From contig DATY01000017.1 in the NCBI GenBank assembly GCA_002504905.1, forward strand, positions 1 to 32,524: a DNA stretch of 32,524 nucleotides, written 5' to 3'. The first letter of the stretch is position 1. The number at the start of each line of letters is the position of its first letter. This document shows, one piece after another, positions 15,471 through 23,849 of the stretch. The position numbers were made by a program, and so were the translations under genes. The notes beneath the pieces are model-generated. The model was not told the DNA's origin and made no database searches. It saw nothing but the letters and a program-made list of their open reading frames with translations. This stretch comes from Euryarchaeota archaeon UBA605 (GTDB taxonomy: Archaea; Thermoplasmatota; Poseidoniia; Poseidoniales; Thalassarchaeaceae).

Positions 15471-16612
15471 TGAGAGCTGTAATGTCCTTCAGTGGAGGAA
15501 TGGATTCAACAAGTGTACTAATTCGTTTGATTGATGAAGGATACAAAATTGATTGTATATCATTTAATTATGGACAAAAACATATTATCGAGATAGAGAA
15601 AGCAAGTCAGAATATCAATTACTTAAAACAAAAAGGTTATGATATTACACATAAAATAGTAGATTTATCATCTGCAATGTCAATTTTCCATTCTTCATTG
15701 ACTGATGATGATTTGCCTATACCTGAGGGTTACTATGAAGAAAATCAAATGAAGAGTACAGTAGTTCCGAATAGAAATGCAATATTTTCTTCAATAATCT
15801 ATGGTTATGCGCTTTCGATAGTTGCAAGAGAGGATGTTGATGTCAAAATAGCTCTAGGTGTACACAGTGGAGATCATGCAATTTATCCAGATTGTAGGCC
15901 AGAGTTCTATCAGAGTTTAGAATCATCTTTTAGAGTTGGGAATTGGGAATCAAATAGAGTTGACTTTTACCTACCTTATATTGATGGCGATAAAATAACT
16001 ATTCTTGATGATGCAATGAAATCTTGTGATAATATCGGTGTAGATTTTGATATTATTTTCTCTAATACTATAACCTCATACAATCCGGATTCAAGTGGTA
16101 GAAGTTCTGGAAAGAGTGGTTCTGATATTGAAAGAATACTTGCTTTCAAAGCATTGGGTAGGAGAGACCCAATTGAGTATGTAGATTCATGGGAAAATGT
16201 ATTACAGAACGCAATATTTGTGGAGAAACAATACAAAGATGAGGAATATAGGAGGCGTTTGAATGATATTCAATATGAAGTTACTAGGAATAGTGCTACA
16301 GAACCACCATTCACTGGTGAGTATTGGGATGAAAAAAGAAACGGTGAATACTTTTGTATTTGTTGTGGACATAAATTATTTACTTCAGAAATGAAATATG
16401 ATTCAGGGTGTGGCTGGCCATCATTCTTTACCGAAGATGATAATGCAAGTATTGAACAAGTCGAAGATAGAAGTTATGGGATGCACAGAGTTGAAGTTAA
16501 ATGTTCAAAATGTGATGCTCATTTAGGCCATATTTTTAATGATGGCCCAGTCAATAAAGGTGGTATGAGATACTGTATTAATTCTGCTTCAATGGATTTT
16601 AAGGAGGAATAA
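15470..16612 (+). CDS. QueC-MsrB fusion: 7-cyano-7-deazaguanine synthase fused to methionine-(R)-sulfoxide reductase
   Basis: Two domains occur in one 380-residue reading frame. Residues 1 to about 250 are QueC, which uses ATP to turn carboxy-deazaguanine and ammonia into preQ0: PP-loop SFSGGMDSTS, FNYGQKH, VVPNRNAIF and YPDCRPEF are intact. The zinc site is not: the usual four cysteines of the TCYN...CGxCxxC segment are Ser203, Ser213, Ser216 and Asp219. Residues about 265-380 are a complete MsrB: NDIQYEVTRN, CICCG, SGCGWPSF, CSKC followed by DAHLGH, and MRYCINSAS with catalytic Cys369. No stop or frame change lies between them. ATG 15470 overlaps the queE stop and queD follows 2 nt after, so QueC function in the pathway is expected. 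I know of no standard QueC-MsrB fusion. Confidence 0.9.
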   Translation: MRAVMSFSGGMDSTSVLIRLIDEGYKIDCISFNYGQKHIIEIEKASQNINYLKQKGYDITHKIVDLSSAMSIFHSSLTDDDLPIPEGYYEENQMKSTVVPNRNAIFSSIIYGYALSIVAREDVDVKIALGVHSGDHAIYPDCRPEFYQSLESSFRVGNWESNRVDFYLPYIDGDKITILDDAMKSCDNIGVDFDIIFSNTITSYNPDSSGRSSGKSGSDIERILAFKALGRRDPIEYVDSWENVLQNAIFVEKQYKDEEYRRRLNDIQYEVTRNSATEPPFTGEYWDEKRNGEYFCICCGHKLFTSEMKYDSGCGWPSFFTEDDNASIEQVEDRSYGMHRVEVKCSKCDAHLGHIFNDGPVNKGGMRYCINSASMDFKEE

Positions 16613-16614
16613 TA

Positions 16615-17067
16615 ATGACTACGACGATTAAAAGATTTGTAGAGACTGACACCGGACACAGAGTACCTAATCATAAGAGTAAATGTAAACACATGCATGG
16701 CCATAGATATAGATGGGAAGCAGTAATTGAGGGTGATGTTGTTCAAACAAGTGGTGTATCAGATGAAGGGATGCTTATGGATTTCTCAGATATATCAAAA
16801 ATATTAGAAAAATATATTCATGATGTGGTTGATCATTCATTTATTGTGTATGAAAATGATTCCTTAGCTATACAAGCATTAGACATACTTGGTAATGAAC
16901 ATAGGACATTAATAGTCCCATTCATTCCTACGGCAGAAAACCTTGCTAAATGGGCCTTTGAACAAGTAGAGCCGCATATTGTATCCAAATATGGACAAAA
17001 AATTAGATTAGTCGCAATGAACGTTAGGGAAACTCCTAAATCTTGGGCTTCTTGGAGGAAAGATTAG
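16615..17067 (+). CDS. queD: 6-carboxy-5,6,7,8-tetrahydropterin synthase
   Basis: QueD converts dihydroneopterin triphosphate to 6-carboxytetrahydropterin, the second step to preQ0. The 150-residue protein shows the 6-pyruvoyl-tetrahydropterin-synthase fold motifs: DTGHRVPNH (first zinc histidine), CKHMHGHRYRWE (catalytic cysteine and two zinc histidines), MDFSDI, and VVDHSFIV with the catalytic-dyad region, ending VRETPKSWASW. GGAGG precedes ATG 16615. Its stop codon overlaps that of the oppositely oriented methylase by 3 bp. Confidence 0.93.
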   Translation: MTTTIKRFVETDTGHRVPNHKSKCKHMHGHRYRWEAVIEGDVVQTSGVSDEGMLMDFSDISKILEKYIHDVVDHSFIVYENDSLAIQALDILGNEHRTLIVPFIPTAENLAKWAFEQVEPHIVSKYGQKIRLVAMNVRETPKSWASWRKD

Positions 17068-17861
17068 TTATTATTTGAGATTATTTCTTCCCAAATCTCA
17101 GGATTATTAACGAAATACTCGAAAGCGATATTTGTTGTATGAATTACACCTAGTAAACGATGAATTTCATCATCCTTAGGCAAACCTCTCATTATTACTC
17201 TATGGAGAGTTTCTTCAATTCCCGACCTCCTAAATTCTATTGTAGGAATAATCTCTGATAACTTTATTATTTCCGTTCTAAGAACGTTTTTAAGTTCAGG
17301 AGAAAGAAGATTAGAATTATTAGATATTCGGGTTTTAGAACTATTTTTCCTATACCATGCATAACAAATTATTGTAACTGCATGGCTGAGATTCATTATT
17401 GGATAACCAGGCCAAGTAGGTATTGTCATTAGTAAATCACAGATCCTTAACTCACTATTTAGGAGTCCTTTTCCCTCAGGCCCGAAAACAATAGAAATAT
17501 TACCTTCTAAATCTTCTAACATCTCTGGTAGATCTTCCGGTTCTAAAAAATGACGAAATGAAATCTTACTTCCTTTTTCTCTTTTACCTGAGGTGCCAAC
17601 AACGAGACTGGAATCGTAAACAGCAGATTCAATATCAGAGAAAAATTTAGCATCATCTAATACGGATTGAGCATGTTTAGCTCTATTTCTAACTTCCTCT
17701 GACCACTCAGGTTCTCTTCCAACAATTCTCAAATCTGAGAATCCAAAATTTTTCATTGAGCGGGCTACAGCACCAATATTGCCATCAAATTGTGGTCGAA
17801 CTAAGACAATAGATATTCTATGTGAATAATCAGGAGGAGGGACATCAAGCATCTCGCCCAT
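17064..17861 (-). CDS. TrmJ-like SPOUT RNA methyltransferase
   Basis: The 265-residue protein belongs to the TrmH/TrmJ class of knotted SAM-dependent 2'-O-methyltransferases acting on tRNA. The N-terminus has ISIVLVRPQFDGNIGAVARSMKNFGF with the catalytic-region arginine, then VVGTSGKREKG, and the knot motifs ISIVFGPEGKGLLNSEL and IPTWPGYPIMNLSHAV. A C-terminal segment of about 90 residues is less conserved. Archaeal TrmJ methylates position 32 of tRNAs; the exact target is inferred. It follows S17e on the same strand with a gap of about 40 bp. ATG 17861 or ATG 17852 could be the start. Confidence 0.87.
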   Translation of the reverse strand: MGEMLDVPPPDYSHRISIVLVRPQFDGNIGAVARSMKNFGFSDLRIVGREPEWSEEVRNRAKHAQSVLDDAKFFSDIESAVYDSSLVVGTSGKREKGSKISFRHFLEPEDLPEMLEDLEGNISIVFGPEGKGLLNSELRICDLLMTIPTWPGYPIMNLSHAVTIICYAWYRKNSSKTRISNNSNLLSPELKNVLRTEIIKLSEIIPTIEFRRSGIEETLHRVIMRGLPKDDEIHRLLGVIHTTNIAFEYFVNNPEIWEEIISNNN

Positions 17862-17899
17862 ATCTACAACCTTACTGAAGATAATAGATTAATACTTCT

Positions 17900-18091
17900 C
17901 TAATCAACTCTACGCTGTTGATACCTAGTAATATATCCCGCAATCCAATTCCTCATGCGTTTATTCGATACATCTGTATATTCTGAAACAAAGTGTTTAT
18001 TATTTTCAAAGTCACTATTGAAAACATCTGGATATAGTTCAACTAATCTTAAAGCTCTAATCTTGATGAATGACGGTCTAATATTTCCCAT
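17900..18091 (-). CDS. rps17e: Ribosomal protein S17e
   Basis: The 63-residue small basic protein starts MGNIRPSFIKIRALRLVELYP and ends RMRNWIAGYITRYQQRR, the archaeal/eukaryotic eS17 pattern at the usual archaeal length. It lies 2 bp after L31e in the same minus-strand operon. It is part of the small ribosomal subunit head. Confidence 0.92.
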   Translation of the reverse strand: MGNIRPSFIKIRALRLVELYPDVFNSDFENNKHFVSEYTDVSNKRMRNWIAGYITRYQQRRVD

Positions 18092-18093
18092 TT

Positions 18094-18357
18094 TTAGTCC
18101 TCCAATAATTTAACTTCTAGTGGAAATCCTTCTTCTCGAGTAACTTGTACACGAATCTTTCTAGGTGGATTTTGCATACCTCTAGCCCATATTACATGGT
18201 TGACAGATTCATCAATCCAAATTTCTTCATCATCTGTTTTCTTCATATGTTGAGACACATGTTTCTTGATTTGAGCCATTGCACGATTTGCTCTTCGTGT
18301 TCTTGGAACTGACCATGCAGCTCTCAGGGGAATTGTCATCTCTCTAACTTCTGCCAT
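18094..18357 (-). CDS. rpl31e: Ribosomal protein L31e
   Basis: The 87-residue protein has REMTIPLRAAWSVPRTRRANRAM and the later DESVNHVIWARGMQNPPRKIRV, the eL31 signature, at typical length. eL31 sits near the exit tunnel of the large subunit. It follows L39e with a 4-bp gap; GGTG lies just upstream of its ATG. Confidence 0.93.
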   Translation of the reverse strand: MAEVREMTIPLRAAWSVPRTRRANRAMAQIKKHVSQHMKKTDDEEIWIDESVNHVIWARGMQNPPRKIRVQVTREEGFPLEVKLLED

Positions 18358-18361
18358 TTAC

Positions 18362-18517
18362 TCACCTTTGTAATTTAGAACGACGCCACATATGCCTCTT
18401 GGGGTGGCTAGTGACATTTCTATTGGTTCGGAGCATGACCCAAACAGGAACACGTCGATTTTGTTTAGTCACTTTATTGAGTCTTAATTTCTTTGCTAGG
18501 GGTTTTACACGTGCCAT
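18362..18517 (-). CDS. rpl39e: Ribosomal protein L39e
   Basis: A 51-residue minus-strand frame from ATG 18517 to TGA encodes MARVKPLAKKLRLNKVTKQ..., with RRVPVWVMLRT, and ends PKRHMWRRSKLQR. These are eL39 features: about 51 residues, highly basic, and an invariant VPxWV(M/I)xRT segment. eL39 lines the exit tunnel. AAGGTGATT precedes the start. It lies between S19e and L31e, the order seen in many archaea. Confidence 0.94.
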   Translation of the reverse strand: MARVKPLAKKLRLNKVTKQNRRVPVWVMLRTNRNVTSHPKRHMWRRSKLQR

Positions 18518-18526
18518 ATAATCACC

Positions 18527-18997
18527 TTAATATTTTGAAAGACCAGGGTATTTCTCTTCAGCAGCACCACGAACTGAATGTGCGACTTTATCTAACAATG
18601 CATGCCCCTCTGGAGTAAGGATCTTTCCGAAGTTGACAGTATTAGCAGGATTCCACTTACTAGTGATTAATCCTGCCTCTGTCAATTGTTGAAGAATTGT
18701 TCTTGCGACATTTCGAGAGCCTGCAGCTGCACGAGTTGGTTTTACTCCGCGATCTTTTGGTCCACCAAATAATTGCGCCATGTGATTAGTACCAATAGGT
18801 CCTTTCATCCCTACTTTCCTCAATACGGCGGCTGAACGAATAAACCACCAATCATCTTGCGTAGGGGGTCTTTCGCGATGAGTGCCTGTTTTTGCATATT
18901 CTGCCCAATCAGGTGCTGTAATTTGCTCAAAAGATTGAAGCTCTGTTGAAAGGCTTCCGATTAGTAAATCAGCCGGTACATCGTAATACGTCGTCAT
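18527..18997 (-). CDS. rps19e: Ribosomal protein S19e
   Basis: The 156-residue protein starts MTTYYDVPADLLI, then APDWAEYAKTGTHRERPPTQDDWWFIRSAAVLRKV and GAGS-like RAAAGSRNVARTILQQLTEAG, ending with ILTPEGHALLDKVA. This is the winged-helix eS19 pattern. The frame continues upstream, but AAAGGTGATAGT places the start at ATG 18997. It is the first gene of the S19e-L39e-L31e-S17e-methylase run and is divergent from the membrane protein at 19135. Confidence 0.94.
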   Translation of the reverse strand: MTTYYDVPADLLIGSLSTELQSFEQITAPDWAEYAKTGTHRERPPTQDDWWFIRSAAVLRKVGMKGPIGTNHMAQLFGGPKDRGVKPTRAAAGSRNVARTILQQLTEAGLITSKWNPANTVNFGKILTPEGHALLDKVAHSVRGAAEEKYPGLSKY

Positions 18998-19134
18998 ACT
19001 ATCACCTTTGTGCGGGCCGCCCGTCCTAGAGTCTGTATTTAACCGTGATGACAAGACAAGACCTAGACATTCGAAGATGAATGAGTAAGATTTCACAACA
19101 AGTATTCAAAACCCACCTCCTATCGCAGTAGATT

Positions 19135-19953
19135 ATGGAGAAGTCAATGTCACGTAACCCTAACATGTTGCGTACATTAATTGGATTGGGATTAGTGTTG
19201 ATTATCATACTCGGTTATGCAGTACATTCCAACACTGTTGACTCAGAGTATTATATGTATGAAACTACCAATTCAGAACAAAAAAATGAATTAATACAAT
19301 TAGAGGAAAACTCATCGGAATGGTATTTTGTATCTGATAATGCAATTACTTGGATAAATACTACTGTTGAAGGTGCGCCACAGGGAACTACACTAGTAAT
19401 TGATGCTTCAGGGACAGAATGGTACCATACACCTTCACTTGGACAAGATGAAAGGGATTTTAATTGCAAGGAGTTTGCTCCGGACTATGTTGATTTAATT
19501 GAAACATGTATAAGGGGTTCTTTTCATGAAATATCCTTGGATGAACAAAATATAATGATTGGATTAGTGTCAACAGAACTTCCCATCGGCGGACTTGGTT
19601 CGATACAAGCAGATAACTTAGCAGAAGCAAATAAATCTGTACAAGAAATTTTAGATGAAAATACTAAAACAATTTCATGGAAAATATCTCTCAAGGATTC
19701 CAATGGAGAAATTATTAGCTCAGAAGGAGTTTTGATAAACAGTACAATAACTACTCATGAATTGATATTAGTAGAAGAATTTAAACTAGATCCTATTCAA
19801 GAATCCATCTATAGTTTTGCAACATTGGTCGGTTGTTTCACACTTTTGCTAATTCTTCCAATGATTGCATATTTTTCAGCAGTGTATAAAGAAAAGAGAG
19901 ACGAAGAAGTTAGATTAAGAACTCCAGAATTAGAAATAAAAGATAAAGAATGA
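19135..19953 (+). CDS. Membrane protein with external domain, unknown function
   Basis: I do not recognise this 272-residue protein. It has one N-terminal membrane helix (about residues 12-30, LIGLGLVLIIILGYAV) and one near the C-terminus (about 224-247), with a charged 25-residue tail. The roughly 190-residue loop between is acidic and carries two cysteines (DFNCKEFAP and LIETCIRG), probably a disulfide outside the cell. ATG 19135 and ATG 19147 are both possible starts. It is divergent from the ribosomal operon and shows no ribosome binding site. Confidence 0.75.
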   Translation: MEKSMSRNPNMLRTLIGLGLVLIIILGYAVHSNTVDSEYYMYETTNSEQKNELIQLEENSSEWYFVSDNAITWINTTVEGAPQGTTLVIDASGTEWYHTPSLGQDERDFNCKEFAPDYVDLIETCIRGSFHEISLDEQNIMIGLVSTELPIGGLGSIQADNLAEANKSVQEILDENTKTISWKISLKDSNGEIISSEGVLINSTITTHELILVEEFKLDPIQESIYSFATLVGCFTLLLILPMIAYFSAVYKEKRDEEVRLRTPELEIKDKE

Positions 19954-19955
19954 AA

Positions 19956-20594
19956 TTAGTAGTATTTTTCTAGATATTGATTACTGTAGTATCTTTCATG
20001 AATATACTGAAAAATAATTCTTGAAGTGTACGGATTTAATCCTAACCCAGTTAATGCTATAATATTGAAGCCTAAACCGTAATCAAAAAAGGGAACGTAA
20101 TCAAAATTAATGTAAGAAACTGTGAAAATAGTAAAAAATATTGAAAAATGAATATATGAAGTAATTCTCCCTATATCATGATTTTTTATTAGATAATAAT
20201 ACATCATTATTAGTACGTTAATGCTCAATAATAGTGGCGATGATATAAATAAAAGCCAATCGAACTGCTCCAACAAACTATATTGATAATATGATTGATC
20301 TGAAAGCCAATCAGGAGGGTCATAATTATATTCTAGAAACCATGATAAATTATAGTCGAAATCAAATATATAATCAAATCCAGAGATATCAGCCCAATGA
20401 GTCCAATTGAATAAAAGACCAATTAAAAAAGTTAAACTAGTGAATAAAATTACTTGCTTTCTAGTTCCATTATTAGTTTCTGAATCATTATTTTTCTGCA
20501 GTGATTCCGATGAACCAGTAATTATTTTTTCTTCGCTACGATGTTTTACATCATCAGAAATTTCTACCTTCCACCATTCATCAGCAGAATCCAT
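19956..20594 (-). CDS. Multi-pass membrane protein, unknown function
   Basis: The 212-residue protein begins with about 45 polar residues (DSADEWWKVEISDDVKHRSEEK), followed by three or four hydrophobic segments (ILFTSLTFLIGLLFNW; LLFISSPLLLSINVLIMMYYY; IHFSIFFTIFTVSYI; a weaker one near FNIIALTGLG). Many Tyr, Phe and Asp residues fill the loops. ATG 20594 was preferred over an upstream in-frame TTG. The DEWW-type N-terminus resembles that of the protein at 26582 (DNQWWITGLDES), a possible shared motif. No family was recognised. Confidence 0.65.
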   Translation of the reverse strand: MDSADEWWKVEISDDVKHRSEEKIITGSSESLQKNNDSETNNGTRKQVILFTSLTFLIGLLFNWTHWADISGFDYIFDFDYNLSWFLEYNYDPPDWLSDQSYYQYSLLEQFDWLLFISSPLLLSINVLIMMYYYLIKNHDIGRITSYIHFSIFFTIFTVSYINFDYVPFFDYGLGFNIIALTGLGLNPYTSRIIFQYIHERYYSNQYLEKYY

Positions 20595-20659
20595 GAAACC
20601 CAATATTGAAAATTAGTTATATGATTTATCCCGGATAAAGTTAGATTTGACGAAAAACA

Positions 20660-21007
20660 TCAATTTCCAATTAATTTGTAATCTTCAGAAAGCGGAGTAG
20701 CCCCAGTTTCCATAGAAATTATTTGACCATCCTTGAATCTCATAAAAGATAATACTGCTTCTGAATCTGAGTCATTTGCGAAGTGGACAATTGAATGTGC
20801 AACTCCAACTTCATCATTTTCAAAAAGAATTCTATTATGTTCAGAAGTAGGTCTATTTTCACCACCTGCAAATCCCATTATATCTGACTTGCTCATGGTA
20901 ATACCACCAACATGTGGATTGAAAATACAATCATCATGAATTATATTTTCTAGTGCGTCGACATCTCCGTTATCCCAGGCTTCATTGTATGCTGCTATGA
21001 TTGACAT
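20660..21007 (-). CDS. SnoaL/NTF2-like fold protein
   Basis: The 115-residue product has the typical opening of a SnoaL/ketosteroid-isomerase-like cone fold: helix IIAAYNEAWDNGDVDALENIIHDDCIFNPHVGG, then beta strands including VGVAHSIVHF and EAVLSFMRFKDGQIISMETG. Proteins of this type are isomerases, dehydratases or small-molecule binding scaffolds; the ligand cannot be told from sequence. Its length and the single domain fit. Pirin is divergent next door, with about 110 bp between starts. Confidence 0.75.
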   Translation of the reverse strand: MSIIAAYNEAWDNGDVDALENIIHDDCIFNPHVGGITMSKSDIMGFAGGENRPTSEHNRILFENDEVGVAHSIVHFANDSDSEAVLSFMRFKDGQIISMETGATPLSEDYKLIGN

Positions 21008-21115
21008 ATATCTACCAAATAAAATCGATTTTTAATTTAATCGGATTAAGGTTCTAAGTTATTGTATCAAATAGAAAACTACAGTGATTAAATATGGGCA
21101 TTGTTTAGACATGTT

Positions 21116-21994
21116 ATGCGCAGTGTAGTTGAAATTGTTCCAACCCACATTGTACGCGAAGGAGGGGGGTTCAAGGTACGTAGACCATTTAGGATGGGAA
21201 GAGTACTGAGTCCTTTCCTACTGATAGATGAGATGGGTCCTGTTGACTACGGTCCAGGCGAAGCAGTAGGAGCTCCATGGCATCCACATCGAGGATTTGA
21301 GACTGTAACATATCTTCTGGATGGAAGGATGAGACATGAAGACAGTGCAGGAAATAGTGGTGAGCTAAATCCAGGAGATGTACAATGGATGACAGCAGGT
21401 CGCGGAATTATTCATTGTGAGGAGCCGCATGAAGATTTTCTCAAAACTGGAGGGAGGACACATGGGTTTCAGATATGGGTGAATCTTCCGGCAGAACACA
21501 AGATGATGGCGCCCCGCTATCAAGAGGTTCCTGCATCAGAATCTCCGACAGTTGAAGAGAATGGTGTTAGTGCCAGGATAATTGCAGGCGAATGTATGGG
21601 AGTTTCATCAAGTATTGATACTAAGATACCGATCACGCTAATTCATGTCAAAATGGAAAAAGGATCTCGATTAATACAAAAAATTGACTCTGCCCTAAAT
21701 GGAATGATATACGTTTTTGGTGGAAGTATAATAATTGAGAATAAAATTAGTGTGAAAAAACATCCAATGGCGTTTGGACTTGGGGCAAAGCAAAATATTG
21801 TAGATGGTGAATTAGCACTACTATCTGAAGGAGATGAAATAAAGATTCACTCTACATCAGAATCTGAATTTCTAATATTGGCTGGACCAGAATTGAATGA
21901 ACCTATAGAAAGGTACGGTCCTTTCGTTATGAATACAAAAGAGGAGATTCATCAAGCATTCTTAGACTATCAAAATGGCACATTAGCAAAATAA
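21116..21994 (+). CDS. Pirin family protein
   Basis: Pirins are two-cupin, iron-binding proteins; bacterial members can degrade quercetin, and others are redox-sensing cofactors. The 292-residue product has the N-terminal cupin motif APWHPHRGFETVTYLLDG (His56, His58) and GRGIIHCEEP (His100, Glu102), the four metal ligands, then a degenerate C-terminal cupin with RYGPFVMNTKEE. ATG 21116 was chosen over upstream TTG 21101, because the family motif SVVEIVPTH follows directly and a TATA-like AAATATGG lies about 25 nt upstream. The first third is noticeably richer in G and C than the surrounding genes. Confidence 0.9.
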   Translation: MRSVVEIVPTHIVREGGGFKVRRPFRMGRVLSPFLLIDEMGPVDYGPGEAVGAPWHPHRGFETVTYLLDGRMRHEDSAGNSGELNPGDVQWMTAGRGIIHCEEPHEDFLKTGGRTHGFQIWVNLPAEHKMMAPRYQEVPASESPTVEENGVSARIIAGECMGVSSSIDTKIPITLIHVKMEKGSRLIQKIDSALNGMIYVFGGSIIIENKISVKKHPMAFGLGAKQNIVDGELALLSEGDEIKIHSTSESEFLILAGPELNEPIERYGPFVMNTKEEIHQAFLDYQNGTLAK

Positions 21995-22019
21995 TATCGG
22001 ATAAAAAAAGAGGGGAAAT

Positions 22020-22529
22020 ATGGAAGAAAAATTTTCTAATCGACTATTCGTCTCTCATTCACTTGATTTTGATATTTCAGGTGAAAAACTTTGGAATGTA
22101 GTAAGTAGGCCGAACAATCTCAATCATTCACATCCATTTTGCGAATTAAATAAAATTATTCAATGGGATGAAAATGCTCACATAGATCGCTTGATATATT
22201 TGAATGGACGGAATTATATTCGTAGATTTCAAACATGGGAAGAAGGTAGAGGATACACACTAATAATTGGCGAAGATGATGGTCCACAATCTTATGTTGT
22301 TTGGGAAATTGAAGAAATAAATAAAAATAAATCTAAATTGAAGATAACTATTTACCCATATATATTATCTAAATTGCCTAATTTTATAGCTTATATTCCA
22401 CATATTATTTGGGTAAGAAGAAGATTAGTCAATTATCTTGACTCAGTGTTACGTGGTTATGAGTATTTCATTGAGACAGGAGAAGATGTCCCTCGAAATC
22501 ATTTTGGCAAACATAAATGGTTTTCGTAG
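22020..22529 (+). CDS. SRPBCC (START-like) domain protein
   Basis: The 169-residue protein shows the pattern of polyketide-cyclase/START-like lipid-binding proteins: VSHSLDFDISGEKLWNVVSRPNNLNHSHPFC at the N-terminus (substrate cavity entry), then strands RLIYLNGRNYIRRFQTWEEGRGYTLII and VVWEIEEINKNKSKLKITIYPY, and a final long helix RRRLVNYLDSVLRGYEYFI. A hydrophobic ligand is likely but unknown. It starts 25 nt after pirin with GGGGAAAT ahead of ATG 22020. Confidence 0.7.
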   Translation: MEEKFSNRLFVSHSLDFDISGEKLWNVVSRPNNLNHSHPFCELNKIIQWDENAHIDRLIYLNGRNYIRRFQTWEEGRGYTLIIGEDDGPQSYVVWEIEEINKNKSKLKITIYPYILSKLPNFIAYIPHIIWVRRRLVNYLDSVLRGYEYFIETGEDVPRNHFGKHKWFS

Positions 22530-22578
22530 AAAACTAACGAGTTGAAAGGTTAATACAGAACAAACAATTCGCAATCTC

Positions 22579-23838
22579 ATGAACATTCTGCCAGACAAAG
22601 ACTTGCCCTTTGATGTGAAAATGTTGGACAGGTTAGCAGAAGTTGCTATTCGGGTTGGTTTGAATCTACAAGAAGGTCAAGACCTAATAATAACAGGACC
22701 AGTTGAAGCTCTACCTCTAATTCGTAGAATTTCTGCCGAGGCTTACAGGAATGGAGCTGGTATAGTCTCAACAATCCTAAGTGATGATGAGCTCCAATTA
22801 ACACGATATCAACATGCAACAGATGAGAGCCTTGATAGTGCTCCAGAATGGATTTTCAAGGCTATGGGAGAAGCCTACAACAATAACACCGCAAGACTGG
22901 CAATTTCTGCTGCAAATCCACTTCTATTATCCGAGCAAGATCCTGTTAGAGTTGCTAGAGCTGGAAAATCAATGTCTATGGCATCTAAACCGGCAATGGA
23001 ACCAATTACGAATTTTGTTACAAACTGGAATATTGTTTCCTATCCAGGACTTGCTTGGGCCAAACAAGTATTTCCTGAAAAAGATGACAATGAGGCAGTT
23101 GCTTCTCTTGCAGAAGCAATATTCTCAATTTCAAGAGTTGATAATGAAGACCCTATATCCGCTTGGAAGGAGCATCAGCAGACTTTAACGACCAGACAAA
23201 ATTGGATGAATGAACAAAATTTCCATTCACTACACTATACGGCACCTGGAACTGATTTAGTTCTTGGACTCGCTGATGGACATGCATGGAAGGGAGGAGC
23301 TAGCACTTCAAGGAATGGGATCACTTGCACACCAAATATACCTACTGAAGAAGTATTTACTACTCCTCATGCTGATCGTGTTAATGGCACAGTTAGAGCC
23401 TCCAAGCCATTAGTATACAGAGGTACCCTGATAGATGGAATAGAAGTTAGATTTGAAGAAGGAAAAATTGTCGAAGCTAAGGCAGATATTGGAGAAGAAG
23501 TTTTCTTGAAACTTATAGATACAGACGAAGGGGCAAGGAAATTAGGCGAAGTAGCTTTGGTACCTCATTCATCTCCAATCAGTTCTTCTGGCCTTCTATT
23601 CTACAATACACTTTACGATGAGAATGCATCATGCCATATTGCATTAGGTCAGTGTTATTCGAAATGTTTCAAAGGAGATATTGGCAATAATCCTGATTCT
23701 GTAGCGGCTGCAGGCGGGAATTCGTCAAATATTCATGTTGATTGGATGATCGGTTCTGGAGAACTTGATATTGATGGAATTACACAAGATGGTACTAGGA
23801 TACCTGTAATGCGGAATGGCGAATGGGCTTACGAATGA
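22579..23838 (+). CDS. M29 family metallo-aminopeptidase
   Basis: M29 (aminopeptidase T / AmpS) enzymes remove N-terminal residues from peptides using a dinuclear metal site. The 419-residue length is normal. The N-terminal half carries LAEVAIRVGLNLQEGQDLIITGPVEALPLIR, and the C-terminal half holds the signature LGEVALVPHSSPISSSGLLFYNTLYDENASCHIALG, with glutamate, histidine and aspartate ligands in order, followed by NIHVDWMIGSGELDIDG. It fits the peptide-scavenging theme of this window with PAN and hut. The TATA-like position and ATG 22579 suggest a leaderless start. Confidence 0.9.
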   Translation: MNILPDKDLPFDVKMLDRLAEVAIRVGLNLQEGQDLIITGPVEALPLIRRISAEAYRNGAGIVSTILSDDELQLTRYQHATDESLDSAPEWIFKAMGEAYNNNTARLAISAANPLLLSEQDPVRVARAGKSMSMASKPAMEPITNFVTNWNIVSYPGLAWAKQVFPEKDDNEAVASLAEAIFSISRVDNEDPISAWKEHQQTLTTRQNWMNEQNFHSLHYTAPGTDLVLGLADGHAWKGGASTSRNGITCTPNIPTEEVFTTPHADRVNGTVRASKPLVYRGTLIDGIEVRFEEGKIVEAKADIGEEVFLKLIDTDEGARKLGEVALVPHSSPISSSGLLFYNTLYDENASCHIALGQCYSKCFKGDIGNNPDSVAAAGGNSSNIHVDWMIGSGELDIDGITQDGTRIPVMRNGEWAYE

Positions 23839-23849
23839 AATTGTAATTA

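Noticed and set aside
15470..16612. QueC as part of a Qat or CBASS-type defence system (QatC/Cap9-like)
   Set aside because: The neighbours are folE, queE and queD, the normal preQ0 pathway, and no nuclease, ATPase or cyclase effector gene is near. A biosynthetic role is simpler.
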